From Alphaproteobacteria bacterium (GTDB lineage Bacteria; Pseudomonadota; Alphaproteobacteria; CAAHEQ01; UBA3637): a stretch of 5,777 nucleotides of DNA. Shown one piece after another: positions 1-4,648 of the stretch (position 1 is the stretch's first letter; the number at the start of each line of letters is the position of its first letter). Below the pieces are notes generated by a model, which did no database searches, was not told the DNA's origin, and worked only from the letters and a program-made list of their open reading frames with translations. The translations under genes were made by a program, and so were the position numbers. The DNA lies in NCBI GenBank assembly GCA_900772625.1, contig CAAHEQ010000092.1:1-5777 (forward strand). Reading direction: 5' to 3'.

Positions 1-40
1 ATTCGCCGCGCGCGGGCGCGGGGAAATCCGCGCGGCGAAT
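1..40. repeat. GC-rich hairpin 1
   Basis: Positions 1-12 (ATTCGCCGCGCG) are perfectly complementary to 29-40, leaving a 16-nt loop. A competing inner stem pairs 17-21 with 28-32. The segment GGAAATCCGCGCGG resembles the loop sequence shared by the other GC hairpins, but here it overlaps the 3' arm, so this copy is in a different register. The element touches the window edge and could also be the end of something to the left. Confidence 0.7.
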
Positions 41-51
41 GAAAAGGCATT

Positions 52-98
52 AAAAAAGCCAGCGCGAAAAATCTTCGCGCGCTCGCGCTGGCTCTTTT
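52..98. terminator. GC hairpin 2, bidirectional terminator-like
   Basis: A perfect 10-bp stem pairs 57-66 (AGCCAGCGCG) with 84-93. It is flanked by an A-run (52-57) on the left and CTTTT (94-98) on the right, the form expected of a rho-independent terminator readable from either strand. It may terminate a gene lying left of the window. Its 17-nt loop (67-83) contains AAAAATCTTCGCGCG, matching the loop motif of the neighbouring GC hairpins, so it may instead be a member of that repeat family. Confidence 0.6.
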
Positions 99-186
99 GG
101 AGCATTAAAAGCAATGCATCGCAATTTTGAACAGCAAACAAGAAAAGAGACAGAATAACAACAAATTTTTTTATAGCATCAGCTCT

Positions 187-224
187 AAGGCTGGTGCGAA
201 AAATTCGCGGGGCGCGCCAGCCTT
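187..224. repeat. GC-rich hairpin 3
   Basis: Positions 187-198 pair with 213-224 over 12 bp, including one G-U pair (195 with 216). The 14-nt loop at 199-212 is AAAAATTCGCGGGG. The stem sequence is unrelated to those of the other hairpins while the loop is similar. No T-run follows, which argues against a simple terminator. Confidence 0.7.
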
Positions 225-280
225 TAGGAAGTAAAAATGCAACTATTATCGGCCAAAAGTTTCCGCAATTTGATTATTCC

Positions 281-329
281 AAAAAATGATTTTTGCCGCC
301 CCCGAACCCTATATCAAAAATCATTTTTT
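281..329. repeat. A/T-rich 15-bp inverted repeat
   Basis: Positions 281-295 (AAAAAATGATTTTTG) are perfectly complementary to 315-329, with a 19-nt C-rich loop (296-314). The arms are almost pure A/T, unlike the GC hairpins around it, and the loop lacks their CGCG motif. The 3' arm ends in a run of seven T (324-330), so weak terminator activity on the plus strand is possible. Confidence 0.65.
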
Positions 330-396
330 TGAATGATGAAACTGGGGTTGTTTTTGTTTGCAAGCCGCTGAAGGCAAAGACTTTTTCTCTGGTTTG

Positions 397-440
397 AATT
401 TTGCAGGTGCAAAATTTTCGCGCGGCGCCCCAGCAAAATT
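397..440. repeat. Hairpin 4 with a two-part stem
   Basis: The outer stem pairs 397-404 (AATTTTGC) with 433-440 over 8 bp. After a small internal loop (405 against 430-432), the inner stem pairs 406-410 with 425-429, including one G-U pair. The apical 14-nt loop at 411-424 is AAAATTTTCGCGCG, the clearest form of the shared loop. The 3' arm is also part of the 22-bp direct repeat at 431-452. Confidence 0.6.
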
Positions 441-452
441 AAAATGGTGCAA
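431..452 (+). repeat. 22-bp direct repeat, copy A
   Basis: CAGCAAAATT followed by AAAATGGTGCAA recurs at 771-792 with 20 of 22 identical bases, 340 bp downstream in the same orientation. Copy A contains the 3' arm of hairpin 4. Its GGTGC at 446-450 could also pair with GCGCC at 425-429, competing with the upstream partner at 406-410. Confidence 0.65.
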
Positions 453-484
453 AAATTGTTGTCATATTTTAATAAAAGAACGTG

Positions 485-515
485 CACTCAGCGAAGATTT
501 CCGCGCCCGCGGGTG
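485..515. repeat. GC-rich hairpin 5, imperfect
   Basis: Positions 485-493 pair with 508-515 with one bulged A (490) and one G-U pair. The 14-nt loop at 494-507 is AAGATTTCCGCGCC. This is the weakest stem of the family, and I accepted it mainly because loop length and sequence match the others. Confidence 0.45.
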
Positions 516-541
516 GCGAATAAAACCTGTGAGAAATGAAA

Positions 542-585
542 TAAAGCGCGGGGCGCCCATTTTCGCGCCCACGCCCCGCGCTTTA
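542..585. repeat. GC-rich hairpin 6, 14-bp perfect stem
   Basis: Positions 542-555 (TAAAGCGCGGGGCG) pair perfectly with 572-585, around a 16-nt loop at 556-571 containing CATTTTCGCGCCC. It is the longest and most GC-rich stem in the window. The first ten bases of its 5' arm (TAAAGCGCGG) recur at 798-807, where only a 5-bp stem remains (801-805 with 826-830), possibly a degraded relative. Confidence 0.75.
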
Positions 586-607
586 AGAGGGGGGGGTTTT
601 ATGAGCT

Positions 608-629
608 GATTTTTATTAAAATCTTTTTT
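608..629 (+). terminator. Weak A/T hairpin with T6 tail
   Basis: GATTTT at 608-613 pairs with AAAATC at 618-623, followed at once by six T. The geometry is terminator-like, but the stem is short and nearly all A/T, and no gene ends just upstream. Chance is a real possibility in this AT-rich sequence. Confidence 0.25.
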
Positions 630-686
630 CCCAGCCTGCAAAATGAAACAAGCAAAAGCGCAATAAATCCATAAGGTCTGGCGAAT

Positions 687-710
687 GGGCGTTTAAGGAA
701 ATTCACGCCC
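687..710. repeat. 6-bp hairpin beside hairpin 7
   Basis: GGGCGT at 687-692 pairs with ACGCCC at 705-710 around a 12-nt loop (TTAAGGAAATTC). It lies 2 bases before hairpin 7. The loop has no CGCG, so I do not count it in the shared-loop family. Confidence 0.4.
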
Positions 711-712
711 CT

Positions 713-750
713 AGAGCCGCCGCGAGAATGTCGCGCGGCGCGGCGGCTCT
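713..750. repeat. GC-rich hairpin 7, 12-bp perfect stem
   Basis: AGAGCCGCCGCG at 713-724 pairs perfectly with 739-750. The 14-nt loop at 725-738 is AGAATGTCGCGCGG. An alternative inner stem pairs 721-725 with 731-735. TTT follows the 3' arm, so terminator activity on the plus strand is conceivable but the T-run is short. Confidence 0.7.
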
Positions 751-770
751 TTAAAATGGATTATCCGCAC

Positions 771-792
771 CAGCAAAATTAAGATGGCGCAA
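771..792 (+). repeat. 22-bp direct repeat, copy B
   Basis: This is the second copy of the repeat at 431-452, with 2 differences in 22. It lies 20 bases after hairpin 7. It has no matching upstream arm, so here the sequence does not form the hairpin seen at copy A. Confidence 0.65.
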
Positions 793-872
793 TTCTCTAA
801 AGCGCGGAACGTGAGGGCGTGAGTGGCGCTCTGCATTTTAATGCAAACCAAATAAAAAATGTCCTAAAAATA

Positions 873-889
873 TACAAAAGTATTTTGTA
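873..889. promoter_or_regulatory. Palindrome TACAAAA-GTA-TTTTGTA
   Basis: A perfect inverted repeat with 7-bp arms and a 3-bp centre lies about 140 bp upstream of the ribbon-helix-helix gene. Regulators of that class often bind short inverted repeats near their own promoters, so it could be an operator. The surrounding sequence is very AT-rich and chance is plausible. Confidence 0.25.
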
Positions 890-941
890 AAACATACATT
901 CTTATTTTTTTGCAAAAAAAACATAAAAACATATTGAAATG

Positions 942-969
942 TGAACATTCAGTTCTTATGTGTTATATA
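942..969 (+). promoter_or_regulatory. Candidate promoter of the ribbon-helix-helix gene
   Basis: TGAACA (942-947) could act as -35 and TATATA (964-969) as -10, spaced 16 bp, with TG at 961-962 giving an extended -10. An inverted repeat GAAC-N5-GTTC (943-955) overlaps the -35 and spacer. A second one, AATAC-N8-GTATT (978-995), lies at the expected transcription start. Both could be autoregulatory operators; this is inferred from position only. Confidence 0.4.
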
Positions 970-1030
970 GTTGAATTAATACAACTAAAAGTATTGATTT
1001 TTATTAAACAATTTGAAGAAAGGATTTAAA

Positions 1031-1321
1031 ATGCTCAGTTGCCGTAATATTGTTGCGAATGGCCGCAGAACTAGTATGAGATTGGATAAGGAAACATGGA
1101 ATGCGTTGTCTGATATTTGCAGACGCGAAAACACAACGCTTTATAAATTGTGCTCGTTAATTGATGCATCCAAAGGCTCTTCAGGCCTTTCAGCAGCGAC
1201 CCGTTTATTTGTATTGGCATACTATCGCCGCTCGGTGGCTAAGTATGAAATCGGCGCTAAGCCATCGGCAAATCCTAGCTATCGCATCGAACAAATTCTT
1301 AACGTCCTTCAAACAGGGTAA
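1031..1321 (+). CDS. Ribbon-helix-helix domain protein, 96 aa
   Basis: This is a small predicted DNA-binding protein. Residues 12-18 (RRTSMRL) form the likely DNA-contacting beta strand, followed by helix 1 at about 20-33 (KETWNALSDICRRE) and a second helical part ending in LSAATRLFVLAYYRR (53-67). The order GRRTS-xRL-xxxxW-xAL, then LCSxID, then a hydrophobic RLFVLAYYR segment matches the alphaproteobacterial ribbon-helix-helix family I know as RHH_4 (PF13467). The last 29 residues are a basic, poorly structured tail. I chose ATG at 1031 because AAGAAAGGA sits 6 bases upstream; an upstream in-frame TTG at 1013 would place this ribosome-binding site inside the gene. It stands alone, with hairpin-rich DNA upstream and 368 bp of noncoding DNA downstream. 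Such proteins bind as dimers and usually repress; targets here are unknown. Confidence 0.88.
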   Translation: MLSCRNIVANGRRTSMRLDKETWNALSDICRRENTTLYKLCSLIDASKGSSGLSAATRLFVLAYYRRSVAKYEIGAKPSANPSYRIEQILNVLQTG

Positions 1322-1538
1322 ACGAAACCCTCAGTATATTAAAGCGACTCGGTCGCCTTGATAACTCTTTTAAATGCAGCCACATACTAGACAACCCAAT
1401 GCGTTTTTCTAAATGCCCATCGGGGCGCTACAGTCGTTTCAGTAAAATAAACTCGAGTCGCATATAAAATCTGAAAATAAAATCTTATAGAGCATTTTCA
1501 GTTGAATAACTTGTTGAATTACAAGAAAAACATTTTTG

Positions 1539-1567
1539 TTTACTTTTTTCAAAAAATATGATATATT
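1539..1567 (+). promoter_or_regulatory. Upstream promoter P1 of the lipoprotein operon
   Basis: TTTACT (1539-1544), a 17-bp spacer and TATATT (1562-1567), with TG at 1559-1560 forming an extended -10. The 30 bases at 1536-1565 match 1631-1660 in 26 positions with no gaps, so P1 and P2 are copies of one promoter in the same orientation. Confidence 0.6.
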
Positions 1568-1633
1568 ATTAAGCAAGAGTGAAAAAAAGGGGGCATATAA
1601 TTCCAGCGAATAATGATAAATCGGATTATTTTG

Positions 1634-1662
1634 TTTACTTTTTTGGGTAAATATGATATAAT
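1634..1662 (+). promoter_or_regulatory. Proximal promoter P2 of the lipoprotein operon
   Basis: TTTACT (1634-1639), a 17-bp spacer and a perfect TATAAT (1657-1662), with TG at 1654-1655 giving an ideal extended -10. The expected start is near 1669, about 20 bases before the ATG, which leaves just enough leader for the AAAGGG ribosome-binding site at 1678-1683. TATGATATA is shared with P1, and the prfC promoter has a close form, TATGATATACT. Confidence 0.75.
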
Positions 1663-1689
1663 AAACGCATTAAAGCGAAAGGGTATGAA

Positions 1690-2511
1690 ATGAAAGCAAA
1701 AAATAAAATTTTATGTTTACTTGGCCTTTGTGGTTCTTTGATTGCGGGGACAACAGGCTGTGTGACGGAATATCAGGTATCGTCAAATTATGGCAAGCCG
1801 AGACATATGCCACCACGCATTAAGAAATACGAGCGTGTTGCGCGCGCACAAACGACAACGCCTGTACCAGCAATTAAAGCGGCTCCATTGGATGTTGAGT
1901 ATGCTCCAAACTTGCCACTTGTTGGCGCAGTTGTTGCCCCAACTCCTGTTGTTGCACCAATAGCCCCTGTGGTAGCTCCAGTTGTTGCGCCAGTCGTTGC
2001 GCCAGTTGTTGCGCCTACGCCAGTGGTTGTTCCTCCGATGTACAGTTATGGATATTGGGGTGCGCCTGCTTGGGGCTGGGGACGTAGCTGGGGTTATGGC
2101 TATGGCTATGGCTGGGGCGGCTGGTGTGGTCCTCGTGGCTATTGGCGTTCTGGTCCTTGGGGCTCACGCATTAACTATGGTCCGTCCGCAGGTCAAATGC
2201 TCGGTAATACAATGGGCCCAACAGGTCCTACTGGCCCTATGGGTGGCGCAGGTCTTGGCAACACGCTAGGTGTTGGTAGACCTATCGGTCCTCAAGGTGG
2301 TGCAGGTCTTGGTAATACGATGGGGGTAGGCGGTTCGATTGGCCCTCAAGGTGGTGCTGGACTTGGCAATACAATGCGTGGTGGTTATTACCACACAGGC
2401 CCTCAAGGTGGCGCTAGATTGGGTAATACAATGCGCGGTGGTTATTACCACACAGGCCCTCAAGGTGGCGCTCACTTAGGTAATACAATGCGTGGCACTC
2501 GTGGCCGTTAA
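1690..2511 (+). CDS. Repeat-rich lipoprotein, 273 aa
   Basis: This is a predicted lipid-anchored envelope protein of unknown function. Residues 1-24 are a lipoprotein signal: basic start (MKAKNK), hydrophobic core, then lipobox TTGC with the acylated Cys at 24. Valine at +2 suggests outer-membrane sorting by the E. coli rule. The mature protein has four parts. A basic linker spans 25-60. A Pro-Ala-Val stretch (about 81-115) repeats VVAP. An aromatic glycine-rich block (117-163) is dense in Gly, Tyr and Trp. Six 18-19 residue repeats (164-273) follow the pattern GPQGGAGLGNTM. A short collagen-like GPTGPTGPM lies at 176-184. The start is set by AAAGGG 6 bases before the ATG. It is first in an operon with the small lipoprotein 21 bp downstream, whose signal peptide is similar. 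No enzymatic motif is visible; a structural or surface-binding role is only a guess. Confidence 0.85.
   Translation: MKAKNKILCLLGLCGSLIAGTTGCVTEYQVSSNYGKPRHMPPRIKKYERVARAQTTTPVPAIKAAPLDVEYAPNLPLVGAVVAPTPVVAPIAPVVAPVVAPVVAPVVAPTPVVVPPMYSYGYWGAPAWGWGRSWGYGYGYGWGGWCGPRGYWRSGPWGSRINYGPSAGQMLGNTMGPTGPTGPMGGAGLGNTLGVGRPIGPQGGAGLGNTMGVGGSIGPQGGAGLGNTMRGGYYHTGPQGGARLGNTMRGGYYHTGPQGGAHLGNTMRGTRGR
2179..2508 (+). repeat. Six in-frame repeats encoding GPQGGAGLGNTM-type units
   Basis: Six consecutive units of 54 or 57 bp (18, 18, 18, 19, 19, 18 residues) run to the last codon of the lipoprotein gene. Each encodes GP-x2-G-x2-LGNT(M/L) followed by a variable tail. Units 4 (2341-2397) and 5 (2398-2454) differ at 6 of 57 bases and both end in RGGYYHT. 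Most of these changes are silent. Units become more alike toward the 3' end, as expected from recent duplication there. Confidence 0.85.
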
Positions 2512-2532
2512 TTTAAACGAAGGGAAAACAAA

Positions 2533-2805
2533 ATGAAAAAGAAAAACAAAGCGTTATTATTGGTAGCAACAATTGGTGCTTTAGCGGCGACAACAGGTTG
2601 CGCAACGGTATATAAAGATGCACAAGGCAATGTGGTCTATGTTGATGATCATCGTGTGCGTGATACAGCAGAAATTATGAACGCCACGGGCAATTTGTTC
2701 TTGGGTTTAGGCAGTGCGGCCTATGGTGCTTCAGCGGTGTTGCGTACAATCGATACATGGAATTGTCCGCCTCCACCACCTCCTTGCAGATATTACGGTT
2801 GGTAA
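2533..2805 (+). CDS. Small lipoprotein, 90 aa
   Basis: This is a short predicted lipoprotein of unknown function. The signal peptide MKKKNKALLLVATIGALAAT leads to lipobox TTGC with the acylated Cys at 23; alanine at +2 is compatible with outer-membrane sorting. The mature part starts with a segment reading YKDAQGNVVYVDD (27-39). A small-residue hydrophobic stretch rich in Gly, Ala and Leu follows (about 52-70), which could be a membrane-associating helix. Six prolines flanked by cysteines come next (C78 to C85), then an aromatic tail RYYGW. The two cysteines could form a disulfide. AAGGG lies 8 bases before the ATG. It is the second gene of the operon with the repeat-rich lipoprotein and is followed by a strong terminator. 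Similar signal peptides and tails rich in Tyr, Trp and Gly suggest the two proteins work in the same place, which is inference. Confidence 0.85.
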   Translation: MKKKNKALLLVATIGALAATTGCATVYKDAQGNVVYVDDHRVRDTAEIMNATGNLFLGLGSAAYGASAVLRTIDTWNCPPPPPPCRYYGW

Positions 2806-2821
2806 TTGATTACTTCAAAAC

Positions 2822-2851
2822 AAGCGCCTCTGTTTTTCTCAGGGGCGTTTT
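2822..2851 (+). terminator. Rho-independent terminator of the lipoprotein operon
   Basis: CGCCTCTG (2825-2832) pairs with CAGGGGCG (2840-2847) over 8 bp with one G-U pair, a 7-nt loop, and TTTT immediately after. It begins 16 bases past the stop of the small lipoprotein gene and separates that operon from prfC. Confidence 0.85.
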
Positions 2852-2888
2852 GCATGTTCTGCTCGCAAGCGAAAAGTTTTTTAAGTAC

Positions 2889-2916
2889 TGGACAATCAAT
2901 AAAATTATGATATACT
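2889..2916 (+). promoter_or_regulatory. prfC promoter
   Basis: TGGACA (2889-2894), a 16-bp spacer and TATACT (2911-2916), with TG at 2908-2909 giving an extended -10. Transcription would start near 2923, leaving a leader of about 22 bases that holds the AAAGGA ribosome-binding site (2931-2936). Confidence 0.7.
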
Positions 2917-2944
2917 TGCCAGAAATTTGAAAAGGATTAAGACT

Positions 2945-4534
2945 ATGACAAACGAAACAAAAGATGATATAATCTCAAAGCGCAGAACGTTTGCGATTAT
3001 TTCTCACCCTGACGCAGGTAAAACAACATTGACAGAAAAGCTGTTGTTGTTTGGTGGTGCGATTGCAATGGCAGGTGCTGTCAAGGCAAAAAGAGCACAG
3101 CGCGCAGCACGTTCCGACTGGATGAAAGTCGAACAAGAGCGTGGTATTTCTGTGGCGTCCTCGGTGATGACGTTTGATTACAAAGGCTGTACTTTCAACC
3201 TTTTGGACACTCCAGGTCACGAAGACTTTTCAGAAGACACTTATCGCGTTTTAACGGCGGTAGATAGTGCTGTTATGGTTATTGATTGCGCCAAAGGTAT
3301 TGAAGCGCAGACTTTGAAATTGTTTGAAGTCTGTCGCTTGCGTGACATTCCAATTATTACGTTTATTAACAAGCTTGACCGAGACGGTCAAGACCCATTT
3401 GATTTAATCAGCGAGATTGAGCAAAAGCTGGCGCTTGATGTGACGCCTGCCAGCTGGCCTGTCGGCATGGGACGCGACTTTAAAGGGTGCTATGACTTGC
3501 TGGGTGACCGTTTGATTTTGATGGACAAAGCGGATAAATCGCATAAGACAGAGCCTGTCGCTATTGCGGACGGCATTGATGATAAAAAGCTGGACGAATT
3601 GTTGACTCCTAGTGAAGCTTCTGCATTGCGCGAAAACGTGCAAATGGCGCGCGAGCTGTGCCCTGCCTTCGACAGGCAAGCGTATTTGGACGGCACGATG
3701 ACGCCTGTTTTCTTTGGTAGTGCAATTAACAATTTTGGCGTACAAGAATTGCTGGACGGATTGGTCGAATATGCACCGTCTCCACGCGCACAGAAAGCGG
3801 TGGAACGCACGGTTGAACCAAACGAAGATAAAGTGACGGGCTTTGTATTTAAGATTCAAGCGAATATGGATCCAAAGCACCGCGACAGAATTGCCTTTAT
3901 GCGTATTTGCTCGGGGCATTTTAAAAACGGGATGAAACTTTATCACGTCAGGTCGGGTAAGCAATTATTGCTACATAATCCTGTATTATTTTTGGCGCAA
4001 GATCGCGAACTTGCCACAGAAGCGTGGGCAGGCGATATTATGGGCGTGCCGAACCACGGCAACTTGCGCATAGGCGATACGTTGACCGAAGGCGAAAAGT
4101 TTTCCTTTACGGGCATTCCATCTTTTGCTCCAGAAATGCTGCAAAAAGTGCGACCTGTCGATCCGCTAAAGGCCAAACACTTAGGAAATGCTTTGATGCA
4201 AATTGCGGAAGAAGGCGGCGCATCGGTGTTTAAACCGCTCATCGGTGCGGAGTGGATTGTCGGTGTCGTCGGCGCTTTGCAATTCCAGATTTTGGCCGAT
4301 CGTATTCGGACGGAATATGACGTGCCTGTGATTTTTGAAGCAACTTCTTTTATGACGGCTCGCTGGCTGGAAGGCTCGCCCGCAGACATCAAAGATTTTG
4401 TGGACAAAAACCGCGCGAATGCGGCCGAAGATTATGACGGCAACTGGGTATTTTTGGCACGCAATGATTGGCATTTGAACAAAACGGCCGAGGATTTTTC
4501 GAAAATAAAGTTTTTAAAAACAAAACAAAATTAA
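2945..4534 (+). CDS. prfC: Peptide chain release factor 3 (RF3), 529 aa
   Basis: RF3 is a cytoplasmic translational GTPase. It recycles the class-I release factors RF1 and RF2 from the ribosome after the finished peptide is released. All GTPase motifs are present: P-loop HPDAGKTT (21-28), switch I ending ERGIS (65-69), DTPGHEDF (88-95), NKLD (142-145) and GSA (258-260). The RF3-specific segment TGFVFKIQANMDPKHRDR follows in domain II, then a domain III with FTGIPSFAPE and VVGALQF. Length equals that of the E. coli protein (529 aa), and I recall long identical blocks. The ATG at 2945 has AAAGGA 8 bases upstream; an in-frame TTG at 2927 would swallow this site. It is transcribed alone from its own promoter and converges with the minus-strand cysteine-rich gene. 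The gene looks intact. Confidence 0.98.
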   Translation: MTNETKDDIISKRRTFAIISHPDAGKTTLTEKLLLFGGAIAMAGAVKAKRAQRAARSDWMKVEQERGISVASSVMTFDYKGCTFNLLDTPGHEDFSEDTYRVLTAVDSAVMVIDCAKGIEAQTLKLFEVCRLRDIPIITFINKLDRDGQDPFDLISEIEQKLALDVTPASWPVGMGRDFKGCYDLLGDRLILMDKADKSHKTEPVAIADGIDDKKLDELLTPSEASALRENVQMARELCPAFDRQAYLDGTMTPVFFGSAINNFGVQELLDGLVEYAPSPRAQKAVERTVEPNEDKVTGFVFKIQANMDPKHRDRIAFMRICSGHFKNGMKLYHVRSGKQLLLHNPVLFLAQDRELATEAWAGDIMGVPNHGNLRIGDTLTEGEKFSFTGIPSFAPEMLQKVRPVDPLKAKHLGNALMQIAEEGGASVFKPLIGAEWIVGVVGALQFQILADRIRTEYDVPVIFEATSFMTARWLEGSPADIKDFVDKNRANAAEDYDGNWVFLARNDWHLNKTAEDFSKIKFLKTKQN

Positions 4535-4593
4535 ATTGCTTTTCAAAACTTGCGCAAAATTCACGTCTGCGAAACTTAAGTAAAACAATTAAA

Positions 4594-4629
4594 AAAAGAG
4601 CCTGCTGGCATTGCTGGGCAGACTCTTTT
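4594..4629. terminator. Bidirectional terminator between convergent genes
   Basis: AAAAGAG (4594-4600) pairs with CTCTTTT (4623-4629). After a C-A mismatch, CTGC (4602-4605) pairs with GCAG (4618-4621). A-runs on the left and T-runs on the right make it readable from both strands. It lies 59 bases after the prfC stop and 19 bases after the stop of the minus-strand gene, so it probably serves both. Confidence 0.85.
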
Positions 4630-4648
4630 AGCAAATTATTTGGATAGA

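Larger units (their letters stand above)
1..1030. other. Gene-free region of about 1 kb rich in hairpins
   Basis: I see no credible coding sequence here. Reading frames are short, cross GC-rich palindromes and lack ribosome-binding sites. The left 750 bases alternate AT-rich sequence with compact GC-rich inverted repeats, listed separately. From about 840 to 1030 the sequence becomes strongly AT-rich and looks like the regulatory region of the downstream ribbon-helix-helix gene. It may be an unannotated noncoding RNA locus, an accumulation of palindromic repeats, or decayed sequence; the sequence alone does not decide. Confidence 0.7.
1322..1689. other. Intergenic region upstream of the lipoprotein operon
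   Basis: No gene is seen here. It contains a small hairpin just after the ribbon-helix-helix gene (GCGAC 1344-1348 with GTCGC 1352-1356), too weak to be a sure terminator. There is also a perfect 8-bp inverted repeat (CTGAAAAT 1471-1478, ATTTTCAG 1494-1501) and a short direct repeat GTTGAATAA / GTTGAATTA (1501-1509, 1513-1521). Two similar promoters lie at its right end. The inverted and direct repeats lie 38 to 18 bp before the first promoter's -35 box and could be regulator sites. Confidence 0.55.

Noticed and set aside
176..184. Collagen-like protein (values are residues of the repeat-rich lipoprotein)
   Set aside because: Only three Gly-X-Y triplets are present, too few for a collagen triple helix; the segment is part of the 18-residue repeat.
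358..609. Open frame of 83 codons starting at TTG
   Set aside because: It runs through hairpins 4, 5 and 6, has a rare start codon without a ribosome-binding site, and its product looks like translated palindromes.
1..750. CRISPR array
   Set aside because: The repeated segments are unequally spaced, differ in their stems and have no constant repeat of CRISPR length.
1013..1030. TTG start six codons before the ribbon-helix-helix gene
   Set aside because: It would include the AAGAAAGGA ribosome-binding site, which is well placed for the ATG at 1031.
1613..1693. 26-codon upstream frame ending in ATGA overlap with the lipoprotein start
   Set aside because: It has no ribosome-binding site and covers the P2 promoter itself, so transcripts from P2 would lack its start. 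Most likely chance.
2266..2475. Minus-strand frame opposite the lipoprotein repeats
   Set aside because: It is the mirror of the in-frame repeats on the plus strand, with a repetitive product and no start signals.
2927..2944. TTG start six codons before prfC
   Set aside because: It would include the AAAGGA ribosome-binding site; ATG at 2945 gives the usual RF3 length.
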